Shown here piece by piece: positions 45,200 through 53,178 of a stretch of 64,000 nt of DNA; the first letter of the stretch is position 1; every line of letters begins with the position of its first letter. The translations under genes and the position numbers were made by a program. The stretch comes from Microcoleus sp. bin38.metabat.b11b12b14.051 (GTDB lineage: Bacteria > Cyanobacteriota > Cyanobacteriia > Cyanobacteriales > Microcoleaceae). The notes under the pieces were generated by a model. It was not told where the DNA came from. It did no database searches and saw only the letters and a list, made by a program, of their open reading frames with translations. Where the stretch lies: the NCBI RefSeq assembly GCF_013299165.1, contig NZ_JAAFKD010000012.1:1-64000 (forward strand), written 5' to 3'.

Positions 45200-45805
45200 A
45201 TGTTGAATAGAATAGAAAGCAACGACCTTTTTACGCCGGAACAGGTTCTGGAAAATCGCGGTCGAGTGGCAATTTTTATTGATGGGTCTAACCTTTTTTA
45301 CGCGGCTTTGCAGTTGGGAATTGAAATTGATTACACTAAGCTGCTGTGTCGCTTAACTGCGGGTTCGCGGCTGTTGCGCTCTTTTTTCTACACTGGTGTC
45401 GATCGCACTAACGAGAAACAGCAGGGGTTTTTGCTGTGGATGCGCCGCAACGGCTATCGCGTGATTTCTAAGGATTTGGTGCAATTACCCGACGGTTCTA
45501 AGAAGGCGAACTTGGATGTAGAAATCGCTGTGGACATGATGGCGTTGGTGGGGTCTTACGACACGGCGGTTTTGGTCAGTGGCGACGGCGATTTGGCCTA
45601 TGCTGTGGATGCTGTGAGCTATCGCGGCGTGCGGGTTGAGGTGGTGAGTTTGCGATCGATGACAAGTGACAGTTTGATTAATGTAGCCGATCGCTATATC
45701 GATTTGGAAATGATCAAAGACGACATCCAAAAAACTTCGCGTCCTAATTATGCTTACCGGCCGTTGTCGGGTTTGAGCTTGATGGACGAACACGACGACA
45801 GATAG
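45200..45805 (+). CDS. NYN domain (LabA/DUF88-like) protein
   Basis: The protein has 201 aa. The NYN/PIN-like fold starts VAIFIDGSNLFYAAL (about 23-37, first acidic Asp). It continues SKKANLDVEIAVDMMALVGS and TAVLVSGDGDLAYAVDAVSY (acidic DGD), then VRVEVVSLRS. NYN proteins are usually metal-dependent RNases; cyanobacterial LabA of this family tunes circadian output. Whether this is LabA itself cannot be decided from sequence alone. It lies after metG on the same strand. Confidence 0.88.
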   Translation: MLNRIESNDLFTPEQVLENRGRVAIFIDGSNLFYAALQLGIEIDYTKLLCRLTAGSRLLRSFFYTGVDRTNEKQQGFLLWMRRNGYRVISKDLVQLPDGSKKANLDVEIAVDMMALVGSYDTAVLVSGDGDLAYAVDAVSYRGVRVEVVSLRSMTSDSLINVADRYIDLEMIKDDIQKTSRPNYAYRPLSGLSLMDEHDDR

Positions 45806-45826
45806 GGATTTGGTAATGGGTGAGGG

Positions 45827-46149
45827 TTCAGTTGACAGTTGACAGTTGACAGTTGACAGCACTTTACATAAAAGGAAGAGGATTGAAACAGTGAAGAATT
45901 TTCTTTTATTTCCCCCTAGAAGGAGGAGGCTTTAAACCCATTCTTCTTGGTAATGGTGATGGGTGATGGATTGAATAATTGAGAATTAGAAGTTAAAAAT
46001 TTAGACAAAGTATGACACATTTTAAATTTTTGATTGACTTTTTCAATACCAAATTATCAATTACCAATTACCGATTACCAGTTTCCAACTCCCAATTGCC
46101 AATGATTAATCTCAAATCCCAAATTCTCAATCTCAAATCCCCAAAATTA
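45827..46149. repeat. Heptamer-rich stretch before lptC
   Basis: 45827-45862 holds CAGTTGA heptamers. 46040-46149 holds degenerate AATTACC, CCAATTA and TCTCAAA-type units. A reading frame from 46012 crosses these repeats into lptC but encodes only low-complexity sequence, so the true start is placed at 46150. Confidence 0.7.
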
Positions 46150-47298
46150 ATGCAGCTACTCTTAGCAGCACTGATTTTGGGGATTAATGCTTGTGGGGCT
46201 GCGCCAGAGACTCAAAAAAACAAATTAGCCGAGGATCTCAAAACTGCCCAGCAGTCAAACAGCACTTTAACTTTGAACAAAGTAACCCTAGAACAAGCAA
46301 ATGAAAAGGGCGAAACGTTCTGGAAAGTCAACTCAAAAAATGCCGTTTACAGCAAAGATCAAAAGACAGTTAACGTTCAGAAACCTGTCGGCAAATTGTT
46401 TCAGGACGGCAAAGAAATTTACGACATTCAGGGAGAAACCGGGCAGGTATTTCAAGAAGGAAATCAAGTTTTTCTCAAGGGTAACATAGTCGCTACTGAC
46501 TTAAAAAATGGCGTGGTATTGCGGGGAAACGAGTTGGAGTGGCGGCCGAAGGAAGATATTTTAGTTGTCCGTAATAATTTGACGGGAGCGAACAACCAGG
46601 TAACTGCTTCAGCAAAGGAAGCGCGGGTTTTCAGCAGAGCGAAAAGAATGGAGTTATTCGGCTCTGTGGTGGCGAATGTTAAAGATCCAATTTTACAATT
46701 GCGTACCGAGCATTTAGTGTGGTTTGTGGAGCAGCAAAAGGTACACAGCGACCAACCAACTCAAATTGACAAATATAAAGATAAAACAGTAACAGACAGC
46801 GGTTTTGCTGACAAGGTAGATGTGGACTTAAAAACCAAGATTGCGACGCTAACCCAAAACGCTCAATTGATGCCATCAGATCCGCCGCTACAAATAGAAA
46901 GCAGTTTGATGAGTTGGAATTTTCCGGCGCAAAATGTGGTCTCGCCCGGGCCTGTGAAGATTTTTCACCGCGTGGAAAAGGTGACGATGACTGGGGATAC
47001 CGGGCGGGGAGATTTAGATAAAAAAATATTTTATTTGACGGGAAATGTGGTAGGAATTGGGGAAAAACGTCAATCTCAATTGAATACCGATCGCGTAACG
47101 TGGTATTTAACTAACCAGACGTTCGACGCCGAAGGAAATGTGGTTTACAAACAACTAAATCCGGTGTTTAATTTGACTGGGCCGAGGGCGGCCGGAGAGT
47201 TGAAAAATCAAACGGTGGTTGTCAAAGGTAACGGTGGTGGCGGCCAAGTTGTGACGGAATTTGTGCCGGATGAGAACAAGGAAATTTTCGGAAAGTAG
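46150..47298 (+). CDS. lptC: LPS export ABC transporter periplasmic protein LptC, lipoprotein
   Basis: The protein has 382 aa from the ATG at 46150 (MQLLLAALILGINACGAAPE). This gives a lipoprotein signal with a Cys at about position 15; the 46-codon upstream extension is repeat-derived. The LptC/OstA-like beta-jellyroll repeats run from about 60 to 370 (VNSKNAVYSKDQKTVNVQKP; GDTGRGDLDKKIFYLTGNVV). LptC bridges the LptBFG extractor to the LptA periplasmic bridge. It is longer than E. coli LptC (191 aa), as is usual in cyanobacteria, perhaps combining LptC- and LptA-type modules. Confidence 0.85.
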   Translation: MQLLLAALILGINACGAAPETQKNKLAEDLKTAQQSNSTLTLNKVTLEQANEKGETFWKVNSKNAVYSKDQKTVNVQKPVGKLFQDGKEIYDIQGETGQVFQEGNQVFLKGNIVATDLKNGVVLRGNELEWRPKEDILVVRNNLTGANNQVTASAKEARVFSRAKRMELFGSVVANVKDPILQLRTEHLVWFVEQQKVHSDQPTQIDKYKDKTVTDSGFADKVDVDLKTKIATLTQNAQLMPSDPPLQIESSLMSWNFPAQNVVSPGPVKIFHRVEKVTMTGDTGRGDLDKKIFYLTGNVVGIGEKRQSQLNTDRVTWYLTNQTFDAEGNVVYKQLNPVFNLTGPRAAGELKNQTVVVKGNGGGGQVVTEFVPDENKEIFGK

Positions 47299-47320
47299 AT
47301 AAGATTATTGCGATTTTTCG

Positions 47321-47380
47321 AGGTTCGTAGTGAGGACTTCAGTCCTTCTTAATGCGGACTGAAGTCCTCACTACGAACCT
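47321..47380. repeat. Perfect 25-bp inverted repeat after lptC
   Basis: Arms 47321-47345 and 47356-47380 (AGGTTCGTAGTGAGGACTTC plus CAGTCC-type end) are perfectly inverse with a 10-base loop. It is two opposed copies of the dispersed AGGACTTCAGTCC repeat, downstream of lptC. Confidence 0.9.
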
Positions 47381-47499
47381 TTGGAGGTTGAGGGTTTGAC
47401 CGATCGCGTTATGACGGGTTTCGATAGGGCTAAAAAAATATAAAATTGGAATGCAGTACAGTTTATAATTAAGATGGGATTGAGTAAGGAGGGCTGGGG

Positions 47500-48087
47500 A
47501 TGACGACAACTTTAGAAAAGTTAGAACGAGTCGATGAACCAATCTTAATTGACGGCATGAGCTGGAGAGAGTTTAAAGCTGTTGAACAGTTGCTCGATCG
47601 CCCGGGAGTGAGGCTGTCGTTTTTAGATGGGGTATTGGAGATTAGACGTATGCCTGGAAGAAAACATGAAACCGCCAAACAGCGGATTTCAACGCTCGTG
47701 GATCTGTATTTGGAATATGCAGGGATTGATTTTACTCCAACCGGCTCGGTGACGCTGGAAAGTGAATCTGGAAAGGTGAAGCGAGAAGCGGATCTGTCTT
47801 ACGAATTGGGTGCTAACCGAGAACGTCCTGATTTAGTGGTGGAAGTGGTGGTGACTAGCGGCGGGATTAATAAGTTGGAAGCTTACAAACGCCTGCAAAT
47901 TCCAGAGGTTTGGTTTTGGGAAAATGGTAGGCTGCGTTTGTACTCGCTTTCGGAAGATGGATATGCAGAGGTCGATCGCTCTTTGGTACTCCCAGATTTA
48001 GATGTGCTACTATTGGCACGGTGTATCAATATAGAAAATCACCTTCAGGCAATGCGCGAATTTAGAGCAGCGATTCAAAGCGTTTAG
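47500..48087 (+). CDS. Uma2 family endonuclease (DUF820)
   Basis: The protein has 195 aa. PD-(D/E)xK-type Uma2 fold: VRLSFLDGVLEIRRMPGRKH, then READLSYELG and ERPDLVVEVVVTSGGINKLE with the EVV acidic residue and the Lys of the active site. Uma2/DUF820 genes are numerous in filamentous cyanobacteria and the true activity is not established. Transcribed towards a second Uma2 gene on the other strand. Confidence 0.88.
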   Translation: MTTTLEKLERVDEPILIDGMSWREFKAVEQLLDRPGVRLSFLDGVLEIRRMPGRKHETAKQRISTLVDLYLEYAGIDFTPTGSVTLESESGKVKREADLSYELGANRERPDLVVEVVVTSGGINKLEAYKRLQIPEVWFWENGRLRLYSLSEDGYAEVDRSLVLPDLDVLLLARCINIENHLQAMREFRAAIQSV

Positions 48088-48129
48088 AGAGCTTGTTTGT
48101 GGAAATGAAAAATTTAAAGCAGCAGCTAT

Positions 48130-48738
48130 TTATCGCCACACTCGCCTCAAAGAGAGCACAAATCCGGGCAATATATCTTCACCGGACAACTCGGCTGGAC
48201 TAATTAATATTTCTACTTCTGCTTGTTGTCGATAAATTTCTACCCGTTGGTTTTGCGGGTCAATTAGCCAGCCCAATCTCGCCCCGTTTTCCATATATTC
48301 GCGCATCTTTGTTTGGAGGGGCGAGAGACTGTCAGAGGCCGATCGCAATTCTACTACAAAATCGGGACACAGAGGAACAAAGCCTTTGCGTCCTTTTGGT
48401 GTTAGCGCTTCCCAGCGATCTCTACTCACCCAGGAAGCATCGGGAGAAAAGCGAGCACCGTTAGGGAGGATGAATCCGGTAGAAGAATCAAAGCCTTCTC
48501 CTAAATCCTCGTTTGCTTCACACCAACGATCGAGTTGTCCGCTGATGCTAAGGTTGCGACTACCTGATTCTCCTCCGGTGGGTGGATTCACTATTAACTC
48601 TCCTTGTGACGTTCTTTCTAATCTCAAGTCGGGATTTGCCAATGCTAGGGCCTCGAATTGCTCGCCGGTGACTAATAGGGCGATCGAATTTGGCACTTCT
48701 AGAGATATGGTTTCTGGTTCAGTAAATGTTTGTACCAT
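48130..48738 (-). CDS. Uma2 family endonuclease (DUF820)
   Basis: The protein has 202 aa from the ATG at 48738 (MVQTFTEPETI). ARFSPDASWVSRDRWEAL, then CPDFVVELRSASDSLSPLQTKM has the PD...VELRS motif and a downstream Lys; the end GWLIDPQNQRVEIYRQQ is typical of the family. It converges on the Uma2 gene at 47500 with 42 bp between stops. The two belong to different branches of the family, so this is not a recent tandem duplication. Confidence 0.9.
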   Translation of the reverse strand: MVQTFTEPETISLEVPNSIALLVTGEQFEALALANPDLRLERTSQGELIVNPPTGGESGSRNLSISGQLDRWCEANEDLGEGFDSSTGFILPNGARFSPDASWVSRDRWEALTPKGRKGFVPLCPDFVVELRSASDSLSPLQTKMREYMENGARLGWLIDPQNQRVEIYRQQAEVEILISPAELSGEDILPGFVLSLRRVWR

Positions 48739-48837
48739 ATTCAATTACAAGCTTTGTTTTTGAGTGGAGTGGGGCCAGTTTTTGATTTTTTGGATATCTT
48801 TTCAAGCAATTGGTTAACCCACCCCTTCTATCTATAG

Positions 48838-49000
48838 GTTTGTAGTGAGGACTTCAGTCCTCTCTTTGATGCGGACTTCAGTCCTCACTACAAGCCGTTT
48901 TTGATAACTAACCAAAACCTTGCGGACTGAAGTCCTCACTACAAACCTTTTTTGATAACTAACCAAAACTTTGCGGACTGAAGTCCTCACTACAAGCCGT
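48838..49000. repeat. Stem-loop repeat with duplicated ffh end
   Basis: AGTGAGGACTTCAGTCC hairpins alternate with copies of AACTAACCAAAACCTT, a near copy of the last bases of ffh (AACTGACCAAAACCTT at 49008). The two full units (48901 and 48952) have a 51-bp period. A frame across them encodes a repeated peptide and is not a real gene. Confidence 0.85.
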
Positions 49001-49003
49001 TTT

Positions 49004-50425
49004 TTACAACTGACCAAAACCTTTTTTAGGCTTGTTTTTTTTCTTTTTCTTCTGGCCGGGCATTCCCTGCATTCCTTGCATTCCCGGCATTCCCGGCATT
49101 CCCGGCAATCCTCCCATTCCTGTAAAGTTTCCTTGACTCATTTGCTGCATCATGGTACGCATTTTTTGGAAGTCGCTGACGAGTTTTGTTACGTCATTTT
49201 CTGCGTAGCCTGCGCCTTTACCGATGCGACGGCGGCGGGATGGAGAACTTGCTAACAGTTCGGGATTGCGACGTTCTTCAACTGTCATCGAATTAATCAT
49301 CGCTTCGGTGCGTTTTAGCTGCACTTCGCCTTGCCGCATTTGTTCGTCAGAGAGTTTGTTCATCCCCGGAATCATTTTCATGATGCCGCCGAGGGAACCC
49401 ATGTTTTTTAATAGTCTGGTTTGCTTGAGAAAGTCGGTAAAGTCAAACTTTGCCGTGAGCATTTTCTCTTGCATTTTTTCGGCATCGGCGATGTCGAATT
49501 CTTCTTGAGCTCTTTCGACTAGCGTCAAGACATCGCCCATACCGAGGATTCTCGATGCCATGCGATCGGGATAAAATGGTTGCAATGCTTCCACTTTTTC
49601 GCCGACGCCGACAAATTTTATCGGCGCGCCGGATATTTGCCGCACGGACAAGGCTGCACCACCACGACTGTCGCCGTCTAATTTGGTTAAGATGGCGCCG
49701 GTAATGCCGATTTGTTCGTGGAAGGTGCGGGTTAAATTTGCTGCTTCTTGGCCAGTCATGGCATCAACAACTAACAGCGTTTCGTGGGGTTGTACTGTTT
49801 GTTTGATGCGGGACAATTCTGCCATCATGTCTTGGTCGATTTGCAGGCGGCCTGCTGTATCGACGATGATGGTATCTACGCCTAGTTGTTTACCGTATTC
49901 GAGGCCTTGGCGGGCAATTTCTACGGGGTCAGTATCAGTGCCTAATTCAAATACGGGTACGTCGATTTGTTTGCCGAGGGTGAGCAATTGGTCGATCGCA
50001 GCGGGTCGATAAATATCCGTCGCGACTAGCAGTGCGGTAAGATTTTGCTTGCGGAGGTGTAGGGCTAGTTTGGCGGTAGCTGTGGTTTTCCCGGTTCCTT
50101 GCAAACCTGCCATCAGGATGACGGTGGGCCCAGATTCGGCGGTGGCGAGGGGTACATTGGTTTCCCCCATGACGCGCACGAGTTCGTCGTGGACGATTTT
50201 GATAAATTGTTGGTCGGGACGGACGCCTGAAACGACTTCTGCCCCTTGTGCTTTGGCTGTTACCTCTGTGACGAAGTTTTTGACGACTTGGAGGTTGACA
50301 TCGGCTTCCAGGAGGGCGCGGCGGACTTCTTTGATGGCGTCTTGGATGTTGGATTCGGAGATTTTATTCTGTCCGCGCAGTTTTTTCCAGGTGGATTCGA
50401 GTCGATCGGCAAGGGCTTCAAACAT
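49004..50425 (-). CDS. ffh: Signal recognition particle protein Ffh (SRP54)
   Basis: The protein has 473 aa. The N-domain (1-85) is followed by the G-domain with P-loop GLQGTGKTTATAKLA (about 107-121), DTAGRLQID (G3) and TKLDGDSRGG (G4). The M-domain begins near 330 with MIPGMNKLSDEQM and ends in a Met/Gly/Pro-rich segment (GLPGMPGMPGMQGMQGMPGQ) and a Lys-rich tail. SRP54 binds signal peptides and the SRP RNA. The C-terminal few codons recur in the repeats just downstream. Monocistronic. Confidence 0.98.
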   Translation of the reverse strand: MFEALADRLESTWKKLRGQNKISESNIQDAIKEVRRALLEADVNLQVVKNFVTEVTAKAQGAEVVSGVRPDQQFIKIVHDELVRVMGETNVPLATAESGPTVILMAGLQGTGKTTATAKLALHLRKQNLTALLVATDIYRPAAIDQLLTLGKQIDVPVFELGTDTDPVEIARQGLEYGKQLGVDTIIVDTAGRLQIDQDMMAELSRIKQTVQPHETLLVVDAMTGQEAANLTRTFHEQIGITGAILTKLDGDSRGGAALSVRQISGAPIKFVGVGEKVEALQPFYPDRMASRILGMGDVLTLVERAQEEFDIADAEKMQEKMLTAKFDFTDFLKQTRLLKNMGSLGGIMKMIPGMNKLSDEQMRQGEVQLKRTEAMINSMTVEERRNPELLASSPSRRRRIGKGAGYAENDVTKLVSDFQKMRTMMQQMSQGNFTGMGGLPGMPGMPGMQGMQGMPGQKKKKKNKPKKGFGQL

Positions 50426-50590
50426 AGGGCTTTGTTGGCTAGTCAGTCTTTTTAATTTTAGGGCTAAATGGGGTTGTTTGGCCCAAAGTTCTGGAGAAAG
50501 TTAGATTTTTGGTTTTTTTAACCGCTGATGAACGCGGATTAACGCTGATTGGTTTGGATGTTTTGTTATCTTATTTAAACGCTTTTGCAG

Positions 50591-51010
50591 TTATACGGCC
50601 TGCGATTGCGCTTCGAGAAACAAGCTAATATCGACTCGGAAAAACTCGGCGAGTTTTCTAGCTTCATCTCTTTCGATAGCCCTTCGATCGAGCATAATTT
50701 CCTCAACCGCTTTTTCCGTTCCCAAAAGGGGAATCAAGTCAGATTTGTCTAAATTTCTCGCATCCATTAAATGTTGCAACATTGAAGCTGAATCTCCTGC
50801 GGGAATCGGATAATTTTCAGATTCAAATTTTTCGATGAGTGTGATCACAAGCTCCAGAAATAGCTCTTCCTCCAGCGATCGCCCGGGGCGGTGTTCCAGT
50901 TCGCGAGCGAGAGCGATCGCGACCTCGTTTTCTGCTTCATTTGCGATCGGTTTGGGTTGATATTTAACCAGCAAATCTGTATAATATTTTGCATCAAAAG
51001 TACGGATCAT
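50591..51010 (-). CDS. higA: HigA-type antitoxin (Xre HTH)
   Basis: The protein has 139 aa from the ATG at 51010 (MIRTFDAKYYTDLL); ATGs at 51022 and 51031 are alternatives. The HTH lies in the second half (ASMLQHLMDARNLDKSDLIP, then LGTEKAVEEIMLDRRAI), as in C-terminal HigA antitoxins, and the N-terminal helical part binds toxin. The start lies inside the 3' end of the toxin gene (17-bp overlap), a typical toxin-first higBA layout. Confidence 0.88.
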   Translation of the reverse strand: MIRTFDAKYYTDLLVKYQPKPIANEAENEVAIALARELEHRPGRSLEEELFLELVITLIEKFESENYPIPAGDSASMLQHLMDARNLDKSDLIPLLGTEKAVEEIMLDRRAIERDEARKLAEFFRVDISLFLEAQSQAV

Positions 51011-51293
51011 TTTTCCACTCATCCTTATCATACTCAGCGTGAGTTAAAATATATTTGATGTAGATTCTTTGAGAAGCGTAAATTAGATCGACAATCAGCC
51101 GATAGCGATTTCCCTTAATATTAAATACAGTAAAATTTCCAACTGCCTCAGCTTTTGGATAAGTTTGCTGAACATCAATTAAGTTCTGCCATTGGGCTTT
51201 ACTTGACACTCTATACCAGTCATAAAGTGCGTCGCAGGAATCCGCATGGCTTGCACAGAAATCTCGCAGAATTTTTCGGCTAATAACACGCAT
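50994..51293 (-). CDS. higB: HigB-type toxin (RelE-fold mRNA interferase)
   Basis: The protein has 99 aa from the ATG at 51293 (MRVISRKILRDFCA), which has a GGTGAG site 3-8 bases upstream; a longer frame is unneeded. The motif WYRVSSKAQWQNLIDV and the C-terminal NRYRLIVDLIYASQRIYIKY, then ILTHAEYDKDEWKND, match RelE/HigB toxins that cut mRNA on the ribosome. It overlaps and is transcribed ahead of the antitoxin. Confidence 0.92.
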   Translation of the reverse strand: MRVISRKILRDFCASHADSCDALYDWYRVSSKAQWQNLIDVQQTYPKAEAVGNFTVFNIKGNRYRLIVDLIYASQRIYIKYILTHAEYDKDEWKNDPYF

Positions 51294-51462
51294 CTCACCC
51301 TTTTTTTCCAAGCTACATCATATTTTTACGCACCGATCGCATTATAAACCTTTTTTAAGTGCGATCGCAACATTGTTAGATAGTATTCCAGTTTATTGAT
51401 ATTTTTATTTTTTAACGGCTGATGAATGCAGATTAATCCTGATGGGTTTGAATATTTTACTG

Positions 51463-53025
51463 TTATTTAATGTTGGTTTTTACATATTCTGCGATCGCCC
51501 GCCGGACAGTAAACAACGAACACTCGCCTGAAGGCACTTTTTCTATCAACAACCTCCGTCTCAACGATTCCAAGGCTTTGAGGAATTCTGACGGCGATAG
51601 TTCGAGATTCCTTGGCTTGTTTGAGATTTCCACTGCTGCGGTTTCATTGGCTAACCAGGACATCACCTGTTTTTCTGGTTGCGACAACCGCTGAAAATGT
51701 TGGTGTAATAAATATTCTAAATCTCCTAAAACTAGGCTATCATAGGATAAGAATGCTGAAATTTTTCCATCAAATAAGTCTTGAATTATTGTCGATACTA
51801 TATTTAACCACAATGGATTGCCGTTGTAAAGCTCAATCAATTCTGACCACTTTTCTGATTCAGCTAAACCTTTTTCTGTGAAGAGTTCTCGTGCTGATTC
51901 GCCTAAACCGTTGAGTTGCAATGTTTGACAATTTTTGTCACAGTTTTCTAATGCTGCAATTTCTCGGGGTTTTTCCCAACTGAGCAAAACTAAGCAACTG
52001 TTGTGACAGGATTCTGCTATTTGTTTGAAGAATGCGCCGTAATTTTCATAGCCTGGTTTGTAATTTCCGGCTAGTTGTTGGCTGCTGAAGATTGTTTGGA
52101 CATCATCGAGGATGATCAGACAGCGGTGCGATCGCAAATATTCGATTACCCCCCCCAACCCCCCCTTGCTAAGGGGGGGAGAAAGAGGTTGAATCTCTTC
52201 GCCCCAATAGTCTATTACCCCCCCCAACCCCCCCTTGCTAAGGGGGGGAGAAAGAAGTTGAATCTCTTCGCCCGCCCTGGGATAAGGAGGTTGAATCTCT
52301 TCGCCCCCCCTTGATAAGGGGGGGTTGGGGGGGTTAGTTTCTTGCTGCGGCGATAGGGATTGAATTAAGTCGGTTTGGAGTGCACTCAGTGGTGGAGAGT
52401 TGCGGAGACTTCGCCAGATGATGCAGTCGAATTGGTGGTGAAGTTGTGGGATGAGTTGGAGGGCGATCGCACTTTTGCCGCTTCCAGCCAATCCTAGGAT
52501 CGCTATCAGACGGGTGCGACTTGCTAAAATCCAGTTTTCGAGGGTGGTGAGTTGGGAAGTGCGATCGTAAAATGTCAGGATTTCCGGTGCGTCGCTTAAG
52601 TCGATGCGGGGCTGTTTGGCTGTTGGTGGCGGGTTTTGGGGTGTTTTGGGCGATTCCCTACGGGATAGCTGCGCTTCACGGGATTTTTTAGAACAAATAT
52701 TAAGCTTATTATTAACTGTTACAGTCTCACCTGTTATATTTTCAACAATAGCTGATTGATAATTATAAAATGTACCCTTTTCTAATATTGGTTTCAAACT
52801 AGCTTTAGTAATATTTTCGCCCAATCCTTCAGAAAGTATTTTCCAGAGTTCCGATCCGACATTTCTCACATGACTTGAACTTGAGTAAACTTCCTTAGCA
52901 ATTTGCGTGTAGGTGCGTTTTTTGAGAGTTCCCCGCAGGATAGCTTCTTGCACATAATCTAAGCGCTTTCCGGTTTGGACAAAAACTAGGTCATCAGCCA
53001 GTTTTAAAGCTGCGGCAATATCCAT
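51463..53025 (-). CDS. vMAP-type HTH + NB-ARC ATPase with in-frame repeats
   Basis: The protein has 520 aa. The N-terminal HTH (1-85; KRTYTQIAKEVYSSSSHVRN) matches, in order, the module of the protein at 16620. The linker 114-125 (SREAQLSRRESP) is encoded by the CGATTCCCTACGGGATAG repeat read in the opposite sense. The NB-ARC core has P-loop GLAGSGKS (178-185), an in-frame C-rich repeat insertion (about 231-296) in the loop between Walker A and B, and Walker B LIILDD (303-308). A winged-helix domain ends at about 520 with no C-terminal sensor repeats. STAND-type NTPases are conflict or signalling switches; the missing sensor means it may need a partner. An ACATTTCGT motif sits 41 bp upstream. 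Confidence 0.85.
   Translation of the reverse strand: MDIAAALKLADDLVFVQTGKRLDYVQEAILRGTLKKRTYTQIAKEVYSSSSHVRNVGSELWKILSEGLGENITKASLKPILEKGTFYNYQSAIVENITGETVTVNNKLNICSKKSREAQLSRRESPKTPQNPPPTAKQPRIDLSDAPEILTFYDRTSQLTTLENWILASRTRLIAILGLAGSGKSAIALQLIPQLHHQFDCIIWRSLRNSPPLSALQTDLIQSLSPQQETNPPNPPLSRGGEEIQPPYPRAGEEIQLLSPPLSKGGLGGVIDYWGEEIQPLSPPLSKGGLGGVIEYLRSHRCLIILDDVQTIFSSQQLAGNYKPGYENYGAFFKQIAESCHNSCLVLLSWEKPREIAALENCDKNCQTLQLNGLGESARELFTEKGLAESEKWSELIELYNGNPLWLNIVSTIIQDLFDGKISAFLSYDSLVLGDLEYLLHQHFQRLSQPEKQVMSWLANETAAVEISNKPRNLELSPSEFLKALESLRRRLLIEKVPSGECSLFTVRRAIAEYVKTNIK
52149..52332. repeat. C-rich repeat copies in frame inside NB-ARC gene
   Basis: Two CCCCCCCAACCCCCCCTTGC units at 52149-52187 and 52217-52255, plus two degenerate ones ending at 52332, are all read through on the minus strand ([21 protein letters not shown]). 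It is the same family as the array in the WD40 ATPase at 20045. Confidence 0.9.
52648..52682. repeat. Stem-loop repeat GGGCGATTCCCTACGGGATA in frame
   Basis: It is a copy of the repeat that truncates the phosphoesterase at 1835; here it is read on the opposite strand and gives SREAQLSRRESP without breaking the frame. Confidence 0.9.
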
Positions 53026-53065
53026 ACATAAAGGAGACGCTGGAGTTTACACGATTTATTGTACC

Positions 53066-53079
53066 TGACATTTCGTACA
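53066..53079. promoter_or_regulatory. Single ACATTTCGT operator-like motif
   Basis: TGACATTTCGTACA is the first 14 bases of the tandem motif at 56351 and 58823. It lies 41 bp upstream of the HTH-NB-ARC gene and 100 bp upstream of the divergent exported-protein gene. Confidence 0.6.
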
Positions 53080-53178
53080 AATGAGACAATTTAGATTTTG
53101 CGATCGATCTAAAGTCAGGACTTTTCCTACACAGCTCATCCTTTATAGTAGTTTATTAAAGTTTTGGCAATATATTTT

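Noticed and set aside
48832-49017. 61-codon frame downstream of ffh
   Set aside because: It encodes only a repeated peptide (VLVSYQKR...VVRT) from the stem-loop array, so it is a repeat artefact.
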